Source: Corynebacterium sp.
Lineage (GTDB): Bacteria; Actinomycetota; Actinomycetes; Mycobacteriales; Mycobacteriaceae
Direction of reading: 5' to 3'
Assembly (NCBI RefSeq): GCF_030530965.1
Contig: NZ_JAUMTY010000058.1
Coordinates: forward strand, 1 to 11,098
Length of the DNA stretch: 11,098 nt
Shown here in pieces: positions 1 to 5,888 of the stretch. The notes beneath the pieces are model-generated. The model was given only the letters and a program-made list of their open reading frames with translations. It was not told the DNA's origin and searched no databases. Within the stretch, counting starts at the first letter, position 1. The number at the start of each line of letters is the position of its first letter. The translations under genes were made by a program, and so were the position numbers.

Positions 1-677
1 TCGAGCACGTCAACCTTGACCTTATTTATGGCACGCCCGGGGAAGTGGACGATGACGTCAAGCGCTCGGTCGATGCAGTTCTTAGCGCTGATGTTGATCA
101 CGTCTCGGCCTATTCGCTGATTATCGAGCGGGGAACGGCGATGTTCCGCAAAGTGCGCCACGGTGAGTTGACCGAAACTGATGAGGACACATTGGCCCGT
201 CGGTACGGCATTATCGACGACGCCCTCAGCGGGCAGGGTTTCTCCTGGTACGAAGTCTCCAACTGGTCACGTCCGGGCGGCGAGTGCCGGCACAACTTGG
301 TCTATTGGCGCGACGGCGACTGGTGGGGTGCCGGCCCGGGCGCGCACGGCCACATCGGTAACCAGAGGTTTGTTAATGTCAAACACCCCGCCCGCTACTC
401 TGCGATGATCAGCCAGGGCGAGGACGCGCTTGCCTTGAAGGGTGTTGAGGACTTGTCGCCCTCTGAACGCCATGAGGAGCGCGTAATGTTGGCCTTGCGG
501 TTGGCCGAGGGGATCGAGGAATCCCAGCTGCCTGAATCAACAACATCGTGCGTGGAGCGCTTCATTGATGACGGGTTGTTGTGGCGTCCTTCTCCCGATC
601 GGGTGGCGGTCACGAACCGTGGGCGTTTATTAGCGGATGGGATCATCACCGATATCCTGGTGAGTGAAGATAGCTAG
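1..677 (+). CDS. hemW: HemW-like radical SAM heme chaperone, C-terminal part (5' end cut by window)
   Basis: The reading frame is open from base 3 (bases 1-2 finish a preceding codon) to the TAG at 675-677, giving 224 visible residues. It opens with EHVNLDLIYGTPGE, the NLDLIYGxPG motif of the HemN/HemW radical SAM family, and later carries HNLVYWRDGDWWGAGPGAH; the HNxxYW signature is typical of HemW rather than true HemN. The last ~75 residues match the HemN C-terminal winged region in position and character. HemW proteins are about 380-400 residues, so roughly 160-170 N-terminal residues, including the CxxxCxxC cluster motif, lie outside the window. Family knowledge: HemW proteins bind heme and a 4Fe-4S cluster and are thought to deliver heme to target proteins; older annotations call them coproporphyrinogen III oxidases. 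hrcA follows after 68 bases. The family call is firm; the in vivo role is inferred. Confidence 0.9.
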   Translation, partial: EHVNLDLIYGTPGEVDDDVKRSVDAVLSADVDHVSAYSLIIERGTAMFRKVRHGELTETDEDTLARRYGIIDDALSGQGFSWYEVSNWSRPGGECRHNLVYWRDGDWWGAGPGAHGHIGNQRFVNVKHPARYSAMISQGEDALALKGVEDLSPSERHEERVMLALRLAEGIEESQLPESTTSCVERFIDDGLLWRPSPDRVAVTNRGRLLADGIITDILVSEDS

Positions 678-701
678 CGGGCTCTCAGAGCTAGCAGCCC
701 G
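673..701 (+). other. Possible hairpin between hemW and hrcA
   Basis: Arms CGGGCT (678-683) and AGCCCG (696-701) are complementary over 6 bases. A mutually exclusive fold pairs GCTC (681-684) with GAGC (688-691) and, across a 4-base bulge, GCTA (673-676) with TAGC (692-695). No T-run follows, so a classical Rho-independent terminator is not supported; it might be a weak terminator or a processing site, or chance in GC-rich DNA. Confidence 0.25.
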
Positions 702-733
702 TCACGAGGGCCACGGTTGTTCGACGACACGAT

Positions 734-740
734 AAGGAGG
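734..740 (+). promoter_or_regulatory. Shine-Dalgarno site of hrcA
   Basis: AAGGAGG, a near-complete match to the anti-Shine-Dalgarno sequence, ends 5 bases before the ATG at 746. This supports that start for hrcA and suggests efficient initiation. Confidence 0.85.
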
Positions 741-745
741 TACTG

Positions 746-1768
746 ATGGCTGGAACTCAAGAACGCCGTGCTGAGGTGTTGCGGGCCATCGTGACCGATT
801 ACATTACGTCGCGGGAACCGGTGGGCTCGAAGTCGTTGGTCGAGCGTCATAAATTGGGCGTGTCATCGGCGACGATTCGCAATGACATGGGCGTGTTGGA
901 AGCGGAAGGCTACATCACGCAGCAGCACGCTAGTTCCGGGCGCATTCCCACAGAGAAGGGCTACCGGGCTTTCGTCGACACGATCCATGACATTAAGCCC
1001 TTGTCCAGGGCGGAGCATCGCGCCATTTTGTCGTTCCTCCAAGATGGTGTTGATTTGGAGGATGTTTTACGACGCAGCGTTCAGTTGCTCGCCCAGTTGA
1101 CCAGGCAAGTTGCTGTGGTTCAAGTGCCGACGCTGACCGTCAGCCACGTCAAGCACTGCGAAATCGTGCAGCTGACGCCTCATCGCCTTCTCTTGGTGTT
1201 AATTACGGACACGGGACGTGTGGAACAGCGGAATGTGGAGGTCACGTCGGAAATTCCGACTGAGGATGTCCCGCGTGTTCGCGACGCGGTGAACCGCGCG
1301 TTGAGTGGCAAGACCCTGGCGGACGCTCCCGACGCGATGGAATCATTGGTGGCTCATGCGCCGCGTGAGCTGCGTTCCGTCATTGTCGCGTGTGCCACTG
1401 TGATCGTCGAGACCCTTGTTGAGCGCCCGTCCGACCGGCTAATCCTTGCCGGGGCGTCGAATTTGACCCGTACGCAGGAGGGATCCAACGCGTTACGGCC
1501 CGTGCTGGAGGCCCTTGAGGAGCAAGTGGTGGTGCTGAAACTGCTGGCTGCTGCTCGGGATCTGGAGTCCGTGCACGTGTCCATCGGCGAGGAGAACGAA
1601 ACCGAAGAGCTCCGGGGCGCGTCCATCGTGTCTGCTGGATATGGTGGGGCGGCCGAGCGACTGGGCGGCTTAGGTGTCGTCGGCCCAACATTTATGGATT
1701 ATCCAGGTACGATGTCGCACGTTGCCGTCGTCGCTAAATATGTTGGTGACGTTCTCCGCGGAGAATGA
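746..1768 (+). CDS. hrcA: HrcA, heat-inducible transcription repressor
   Basis: A 340-residue protein of normal HrcA length. The N-terminal winged helix-turn-helix is clear: PVGSKSLVERH, then VSSATIRNDMGVLEAEGYI and HASSGRIPTEKGYRAFVD (residues ~25-77), which are hallmark HrcA segments. The remainder has the dimerisation and inserted domains, with the conserved GASNL near residue 237 and a C-terminal VVGPTFMDYPGTMSHVA segment. HrcA dimers bind the CIRCE inverted repeat and repress chaperone genes; their activity depends on GroEL, so misfolded protein relieves repression. A CIRCE lies just downstream at 1825-1851 in front of dnaJ2, so this gene and its target sit side by side. No CIRCE is visible in the 68 bases upstream of hrcA, so autoregulation from that gap is not supported. 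The start is fixed by a strong Shine-Dalgarno at 734-740. Confidence 0.96.
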   Translation: MAGTQERRAEVLRAIVTDYITSREPVGSKSLVERHKLGVSSATIRNDMGVLEAEGYITQQHASSGRIPTEKGYRAFVDTIHDIKPLSRAEHRAILSFLQDGVDLEDVLRRSVQLLAQLTRQVAVVQVPTLTVSHVKHCEIVQLTPHRLLLVLITDTGRVEQRNVEVTSEIPTEDVPRVRDAVNRALSGKTLADAPDAMESLVAHAPRELRSVIVACATVIVETLVERPSDRLILAGASNLTRTQEGSNALRPVLEALEEQVVVLKLLAAARDLESVHVSIGEENETEELRGASIVSAGYGGAAERLGGLGVVGPTFMDYPGTMSHVAVVAKYVGDVLRGE

Positions 1769-1776
1769 TCAGCGGG

Positions 1777-1803
1777 GAGTGATCGGAGCGGGCCGCGATC
1801 CTC
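1777..1803 (+). other. Imperfect inverted repeat after hrcA
   Basis: GAG-T-GATCG (1777-1785, one bulged T at 1780) can pair with CGATC-CTC (1796-1803), an 8-pair stem around a GC-rich 10-base loop. A competing small hairpin pairs TCCTC (1799-1803) with GAGGA (1810-1814). There is no T-run, so a terminator role for hrcA is only a possibility. Confidence 0.25.
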
Positions 1804-1824
1804 GTAGCAGAGGACGTCGGAAAA

Positions 1825-1851
1825 CTAGCACTCACAGTGCAAGAGTGCTAA
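1825..1851 (+). promoter_or_regulatory. CIRCE operator (HrcA binding site) upstream of dnaJ2
   Basis: CTAGCACTC (1825-1833), a 9-base spacer, and GAGTGCTAA (1843-1851). The CIRCE consensus is TTAGCACTC-N9-GAGTGCTAA; only the first base differs (C for T), so 17 of 18 arm positions match and the spacer is exactly 9. HrcA, encoded immediately upstream, is the known binder. The site is 121 bases before the dnaJ2 GTG and just upstream of a candidate -10 box at 1875, a position where a bound repressor could block the promoter. Confidence 0.95.
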
Positions 1852-1874
1852 AACTGAGCACGAGTGGAAGAACG

Positions 1875-1880
1875 TATTAT
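1875..1880 (+). promoter_or_regulatory. Candidate -10 box of the dnaJ2 promoter
   Basis: TATTAT at 1875-1880 is one base from TATAAT and lies 23 bases after the CIRCE. No good -35 hexamer is seen at the usual spacing (1852-1857 reads AACTGA), which is common for corynebacterial promoters, whose -35 is weakly conserved. A second possible -10, TAAATT at 1912-1917, also fits the TAnAnT pattern. The choice between them cannot be made by eye. Confidence 0.35.
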
Positions 1881-1972
1881 TATCGCGAGATTCCCCGCTT
1901 TTAACCATTATTAAATTGTGAACAAAGCTAACCCCTGAACACTGACGTAGGTAAACAAGGAGTACGTGAGCT

Positions 1973-3118
1973 GTGGCTCGAGATTATTACGGAATATTAG
2001 GCGTCGACAGAAATGCTTCTGACGCGGACATTAAGAAAGCTTTCCGACGCAAGGCGCGGAAGTATCACCCCGATGTCAATGATTCCGCTGAGGCCGCTGA
2101 CAAATTCAACGAACTCAAAATCGCCCAAGAGGTGCTGACCGATCCGCAAAAGCGAAGCATCGTTGATGCCGGCGGTGACCCCGAGGCACAGCCTAATTAT
2201 GGTGGCGCAGGTGGATTCTCAGGTGGCTTCGGCGGTGGCGGCCTGGGAGATATTTTCGAGCAGTTCTTCGGTGGTGCGGGCGCAGGAATGCGTGGACCCA
2301 AACCGCGCGTGCGCCCTGGTAACGACGCCCTCGTCCGCATGAAGCTCGATCTCGCCGAGTGCTACACCGGTGTTCGCAAAGAGGTCACCGTCGATACGGC
2401 TATTTTGTGCGATGCCTGCCAGGGCAAAGGCTCCCAGTCTGGCCAGTCGCCAGTGACGTGCCCGACGTGCCAAGGCCGAGGTGAAGTCGTCGAAACACAG
2501 CGCAGCTTCTTAGGGAATGTGCAGACCGTTCGGGAGTGCAGCCGATGTGGCGGCACCGGTGAGATCATTAAAGATCCGTGCCCGAAGTGTGATGGCGATG
2601 GTCGTGTGAAGAAGCGTCGCCCTATCACCGTCGATATTCCGGCAGGTATTGACGACGGTATGCGTGTTCGCCTCTCTGGCCAGGGCGAAGTGGGCCCCGG
2701 TGGCGGACCGGCCGGCGATCTCTATGTTGAGGTTCGTGTGGCACCGGACAGCGTTTTTGTCCGCGAGGGCGACGACCTCCACCTGAGCGTGTCGGTCCCC
2801 ATGGTCGACGCAGCGCTCGGCACCTCGATTTCCGTGAAGGATCCGGTAGGGGAGGAATTCCCCCTCGACATTGCGCCGGGAACGCAGCCGGATGAAACTA
2901 TCACCGTCGAGGGCCGGGGTATGCCGCGAATTAGGTCCGACCGCAAAGGCAATGTGGTGGCTCACGTTAGTGTCGCCGTGCCGACCAAGCTGGATTCCAA
3001 GACAGAGAAGTTGCTGAAGCAGGTGAAAAACCACCGCAAGGACGATGCCGTCGTGAACGACAGGGAATCGGGTGGCGGTTTCTTCTCCCGGCTGCGTAGC
3101 CGGTTTGTTGGGCGTTAA
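1973..3118 (+). CDS. dnaJ2: DnaJ2, type I Hsp40 co-chaperone
   Basis: A 381-residue class I DnaJ. The J domain spans residues ~3-66 with the HPD motif at 32-34 (KYHPDVN), needed to stimulate the DnaK ATPase. A Gly/Phe-rich linker covers ~76-108. The zinc-binding domain has all four CXXCXGXG repeats: CDACQGKG (146-153), CPTCQGRG (163-170), CSRCGGTG (189-196), CPKCDGDG (203-210). Two C-terminal substrate-binding barrels follow. It delivers unfolded clients to DnaK in the cytoplasm. The GTG start at 1973 has AAGGAG at 1957-1962 and yields the canonical MARDYYGILGV start. Mycobacteriales usually have dnaJ1 in the dnaK operon and dnaJ2 beside hrcA; the hrcA neighbour identifies this as dnaJ2. Regulation: the CIRCE at 1825-1851 implies HrcA repression. 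rsmE follows after 8 bases and is probably co-transcribed. Confidence 0.97.
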   Translation: MARDYYGILGVDRNASDADIKKAFRRKARKYHPDVNDSAEAADKFNELKIAQEVLTDPQKRSIVDAGGDPEAQPNYGGAGGFSGGFGGGGLGDIFEQFFGGAGAGMRGPKPRVRPGNDALVRMKLDLAECYTGVRKEVTVDTAILCDACQGKGSQSGQSPVTCPTCQGRGEVVETQRSFLGNVQTVRECSRCGGTGEIIKDPCPKCDGDGRVKKRRPITVDIPAGIDDGMRVRLSGQGEVGPGGGPAGDLYVEVRVAPDSVFVREGDDLHLSVSVPMVDAALGTSISVKDPVGEEFPLDIAPGTQPDETITVEGRGMPRIRSDRKGNVVAHVSVAVPTKLDSKTEKLLKQVKNHRKDDAVVNDRESGGGFFSRLRSRFVGR

Positions 3119-3126
3119 GTGTTCAC

Positions 3127-4026
3127 ATGAGTGATCCCGTCTTTGTGTATGGCTTCGCTGGATATCCCGGCGGAGCATTTCCATCGTTAGCCGACGTTGT
3201 TGGTCCGCGTGACGGCGGCACCGGCCAACTCGGCGGGCAACGCGATGACGAGCCCGGCGGTGACCCTGATGCTCACCAGCAAAAGTCACTGACGCAGTAC
3301 GACGTGGGCGATGTCGTTCTTCTCACCGGTTCTGAAGGCCGTCATGCTGTCACCGTGAAGCGCCTGGTGGCGGGGGATTCGCTGGTCTTGGTTAATGGTG
3401 AGGGCGATTGGCTCCGATGCACAGTGGAGTCCACCCCGTCAAAGACGCAGCTGAGGGCCACAGTTCTGGAGGCCGGCCACACGCCGATGTCCACCCCGCC
3501 CATCACCGTCGTCCAAGCTCTTCCCAAGTCGGATCGGTCCGAACTCGCGGTTGATCTGGCCTGCCAGGCGGGTGCCGACACTATCGTCCCGTGGTCGGCC
3601 TCTCGTTCGATTGCCCGGTGGAAGGGCAAAGAGAGGAAAGCGGGCGGCAAGTGGGCCGACACTGCTGTCGCGTCGTCGAAGCAGTCCCGACGTGCGCGCT
3701 TTCCACGGATCGGTGCTTTATCAACGACGGATGACGTCGTCAATGCCATTGAACAGGTCACGCAATCGGGCGGCCTCGCTCTTGTGCTGGAGGAATCGGA
3801 ATCGGTTCGTGTGACTTCGTTGGCCGAAAAGCTACGTCAGGCGACGCAGATCATGCTCATTGTGGGGCCTGAAGGCGGCATCGCTCCCGATGAACATGAC
3901 GCTTTTGTTCATGCGGGTGCCACCTCCGTCGTTCTTGGCCCCGAAGTATTGCGAACTGCCACAGCCGCGAGCGTCGCTCTGGGCGCTGTGAATGTGCTGT
4001 CCGGGCGTTGGTCCGAGGCGCGATAG
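3127..4026 (+). CDS. rsmE: RsmE, 16S rRNA m3U1498 methyltransferase
   Basis: A 299-residue SPOUT-class methyltransferase, longer than the usual ~240-260. The family transfers a methyl group from S-adenosylmethionine to N3 of U1498 (E. coli numbering) in 16S rRNA within the small subunit. Visible features: an N-terminal PUA-like RNA-binding part (DPVFVYG at 3-9, then SEGRHAVTVKRL at 69-80), the ITVVQALPKSDRSELAVD segment (126-143) and KQSRRARFPRI (185-195), and the C-terminal SAM-binding trefoil knot with LIVGPEGG (244-251) and LGPEVLRTATA (270-280). Residues ~12-57 form a Gly/Asp/Gln-rich insertion between the first strand and the rest of the PUA-like domain. The ATG at 3127 keeps the expected DPVFV start, but there is no clear Shine-Dalgarno; with dnaJ2 ending 8 bases before, translational coupling is likely. 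A start inside the insertion would lose the first strand, so it is less likely. Confidence 0.92.
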   Translation: MSDPVFVYGFAGYPGGAFPSLADVVGPRDGGTGQLGGQRDDEPGGDPDAHQQKSLTQYDVGDVVLLTGSEGRHAVTVKRLVAGDSLVLVNGEGDWLRCTVESTPSKTQLRATVLEAGHTPMSTPPITVVQALPKSDRSELAVDLACQAGADTIVPWSASRSIARWKGKERKAGGKWADTAVASSKQSRRARFPRIGALSTTDDVVNAIEQVTQSGGLALVLEESESVRVTSLAEKLRQATQIMLIVGPEGGIAPDEHDAFVHAGATSVVLGPEVLRTATAASVALGAVNVLSGRWSEAR

Positions 4027-4069
4027 GCCTGCATATGAGCGTCGGGGCGACGAGAACCACACTGCACGC

Positions 4070-4075
4070 TACACT
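4070..4075 (+). promoter_or_regulatory. Candidate -10 box for phoH operon
   Basis: TACACT fits the TAnAnT pattern of corynebacterial vegetative promoters and lies 36 bases before the proposed phoH start. No convincing -35 is seen around 4047-4052. It sits in the 79-base gap after rsmE, the only place for a separate promoter of phoH-ybeY. Confidence 0.35.
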
Positions 4076-4093
4076 GAGTGAGCACACTAACCA

Positions 4094-4100
4094 GGGAGGT
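4094..4100 (+). promoter_or_regulatory. Shine-Dalgarno site that points to a CTG start for phoH
   Basis: GGGAGGT is a strong Shine-Dalgarno, with the CTG at 4106 beginning 6 bases after G4099. An in-frame stop (TAA, 4088-4090) lies just upstream, and no ATG, GTG or TTG occurs in frame between that stop and the GTG at 4193. The site would be 93 bases from 4193, far too distant to serve it. Confidence 0.75.
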
Positions 4101-4105
4101 TTCCA

Positions 4106-5266
4106 CTGAGTACGTCGAATTCGGCATCCCGACGTCATTCCCCACGGTCCGGCACTTCGCGGGCGCTAGCCGGTGACGATCACGAGAGCGTCGTGTCGTC
4201 GGCTATATCGTCGTTAAGCTTTGATCTTGACGACGAGTACGCACCGCAGGTCCTTGGTCCGGCGGATCAGAACCTCCGCATCGTGGAGCGGTCAGTGGAC
4301 GCCGATGTCCATGTTCGCGGCGCCCGGGTCACGGTGTCCGGCAGGCCCGCGGATTGTCAAGCGGTCCGTCGGATTTTCCTCGAGTTGCAGTCGATGGCCC
4401 GTCGGGGGCATCCCATTTCCGCTGACGCCGTGTCCAGAACTGTGACATTGGTTCGGGGTGAGGCGGCGACGTTGCCGTCGGAGAGTGCTGCGATTGTGAC
4501 GCGGCGCGGGCGGGGTGTTCACCCCAAGACCCCTGGTCAGCGCGATTATGTTGATGCGATTGATAGCAACACGATTGTTTTCGGGATCGGTCCGGCGGGG
4601 TCGGGTAAAACCTATTTGGCCATGGCTAAGGCTGTGCAGGCGCTGCAACATCGTGAGGTTCATCGGATTATTCTGACGCGGCCGGCTGTTGAGGCTGGCG
4701 AGAATTTAGGGTTTTTACCTGGGACGTTGCACGAAAAGATCGATCCGTATCTGCGTCCGCTGCACGATGCCCTTCGCGATATGGTCGAGCCGGAAACCAT
4801 TCCTAAGCTGATGGAATCCGGGATTATCGAAGTCGCCCCGTTGGCCTATATGCGTGGGCGGACCCTCAACGATGCTTTCGTCATTCTGGATGAAGCCCAA
4901 AACACCACGCCCGCGCAGATGAAGATGTTTCTGACGCGTCTCGGTTTTGGTACAACAATGGTTGTGACCGGTGACCTCACCCAGGTCGATTTGCCCCACC
5001 AGGAGTCGGGATTGGGGCGCGCCGTCAATGTGCTGGAGGGGGTCAAAGACATCAGCGTTATCCGTATGCAATCCGAGGATGTTGTTCGGCATCATTTGGT
5101 GTCCGCCATTGTCGACGCATACGCAGCCTTTGAGGGTGACGACGGTGATAGCGCTCGTTCGGGAACGTCGCGACGAGGTAAATGGCATGGTAGCCACCAT
5201 GATGCTGGACGCACGCAGGGTGAGCGGCCTCAGCATCAGCGGTATGTGTGGAAGGACTCAGAGTGA
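4106..5266 (+). CDS. phoH: PhoH family ATPase (YbeZ type), probable CTG start
   Basis: A P-loop ATPase of the PhoH/YbeZ family, thought to act as an RNA-linked NTPase with YbeY. From the CTG start it has 386 residues; the only other usable start is GTG 4193, giving 357. Conserved sequence begins at LSFDLDDEYAPQVLG, residue ~37 of the longer form. Walker A is GPAGSGKTYLAMA (from residue 162), Walker B is VILDEAQNT (from 259), and VVTGDLTQVDLP with QSEDVVRHHLVSAIVDAYA close the ATPase core. The preceding extension of about 36 residues is Ser/Arg-rich and looks disordered. The last ~40 residues are a hydrophilic Arg/His/Gly-rich tail that I do not recognise. I prefer CTG because of its ideally placed Shine-Dalgarno. 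The last 4 bases overlap ybeY, implying translational coupling. A PhoH-YbeY-CorC-Era order is widely conserved and supports a role in ribosome or RNA quality control. Confidence 0.93.
   Translation: MSTSNSASRRHSPRSGTSRALAGDDHESVVSSAISSLSFDLDDEYAPQVLGPADQNLRIVERSVDADVHVRGARVTVSGRPADCQAVRRIFLELQSMARRGHPISADAVSRTVTLVRGEAATLPSESAAIVTRRGRGVHPKTPGQRDYVDAIDSNTIVFGIGPAGSGKTYLAMAKAVQALQHREVHRIILTRPAVEAGENLGFLPGTLHEKIDPYLRPLHDALRDMVEPETIPKLMESGIIEVAPLAYMRGRTLNDAFVILDEAQNTTPAQMKMFLTRLGFGTTMVVTGDLTQVDLPHQESGLGRAVNVLEGVKDISVIRMQSEDVVRHHLVSAIVDAYAAFEGDDGDSARSGTSRRGKWHGSHHDAGRTQGERPQHQRYVWKDSE
5251..5256 (+). promoter_or_regulatory. Shine-Dalgarno site of ybeY inside phoH
   Basis: GAAGGA at 5251-5256 lies 6 bases before the GTG at 5263. 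It decides between that start and an upstream in-frame ATG at 5248, because it sits downstream of the ATG and correctly spaced only for the GTG. Confidence 0.75.
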
Positions 5267-5871
5267 GTATCGAAGTCTTTAATGAATCCGGGTACGACGG
5301 AGTCAACGAAGAAGCTCTTATCGACGTTGCGCAATTCGCTCTTATGCGGATGGATATTCACCCGGCCGCAGATATGACCATTTCTATTATCGATGAGCCG
5401 ACGATAGAGGACCTCCACGTCCGGTGGCTGGATCTGGAAGGCCCGACGGACGTCATGAGTTTCCCTATGGATGAGCTCACTCCCGGCTCTGGCAGACCAG
5501 ACGCGGATGCCCCTGGTCCCGCAATGCTAGGTGACATTGTTCTGTGCCCCGCTTTTGCTGAGCGTCAGGCCCATCGCGCCGGCCACGGTTTGGGCCACGA
5601 GTTGTCTCTACTGACTGTGCACGGCATTTTGCATCTGTTGGGCTATGACCATGTGGCCCCCGAGGAGGAGCGGCGGATGTTCGCCCTCCAGAACGACATT
5701 CTCGCTGACTGGTACACCGACCTGGAAGAACGCGGTGTGTCGTATGGGCCGAAGCCGACGGGGCCGGGTGCGTTTCCCACCGCGGCAGATCGTGAGGCGC
5801 TGGATCAGGACATGATTAAGTCCACAGTTGGTGGGATGATCGCGGAGCCGACTGATCGCGATAAGTCATAG
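5263..5871 (+). CDS. ybeY: YbeY, endoribonuclease / rRNA maturation factor
   Basis: A zinc-dependent UPF0054 protein of 202 residues from GTG 5263. Family role: single-strand endoribonuclease needed for 16S rRNA 3'-end maturation and 70S quality control. The metal site HGILHLLGYDH gives the three histidines H120, H124 and H130. Other conserved parts are the MSIEVFNESG start, RWLDLEGPTDVMSFPMDE (54-71) and GDIVLCP (90-96). The MSIEV(x)NESG start matches actinobacterial relatives, which together with the Shine-Dalgarno at 5251-5256 favours 5263 over an upstream ATG at 5248. After the histidine core the protein runs on for ~70 residues, the last ~35 of them a polar tail, making it longer than the ~155 residues common elsewhere; long tails are usual in this order. 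It overlaps phoH by 4 bases (GTGA). The CBS membrane protein starts 17 bases downstream. Confidence 0.95.
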   Translation: MSIEVFNESGYDGVNEEALIDVAQFALMRMDIHPAADMTISIIDEPTIEDLHVRWLDLEGPTDVMSFPMDELTPGSGRPDADAPGPAMLGDIVLCPAFAERQAHRAGHGLGHELSLLTVHGILHLLGYDHVAPEEERRMFALQNDILADWYTDLEERGVSYGPKPTGPGAFPTAADREALDQDMIKSTVGGMIAEPTDRDKS

Positions 5872-5888
5872 AAAGACGTTACATACCC

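Noticed and set aside
690..718. A possible second CIRCE upstream of hrcA (CTAGCAGCC...).
   Set aside because: Only about 6 of 9 left-arm bases match and the right arm does not match GAGTGCTAA.
1674..1904. A 76-codon plus-strand frame covering the end of hrcA and the CIRCE.
   Set aside because: Its first part overlaps hrcA in another frame and the rest translates the operator and its flanks; there is no Shine-Dalgarno and no family resemblance.
2170..2320. GGTGGC-like repeated triplets in dnaJ2 that resemble a tandem DNA repeat.
   Set aside because: They encode the Gly/Phe-rich linker normal for class I DnaJ proteins, so no separate repeat is called.
2510..3289. A 259-codon open frame on the minus strand opposite dnaJ2 and rsmE.
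   Set aside because: It lies wholly opposite two well-supported genes, has an Arg/His-rich composition with no recognisable domain, and is explained by the codon bias of the plus-strand genes.
4715..5236. A 173-codon open frame on the minus strand opposite phoH.
   Set aside because: It is antisense to the PhoH ATPase core, has no recognisable motif, and open antisense frames of this size are expected in GC-rich coding DNA.
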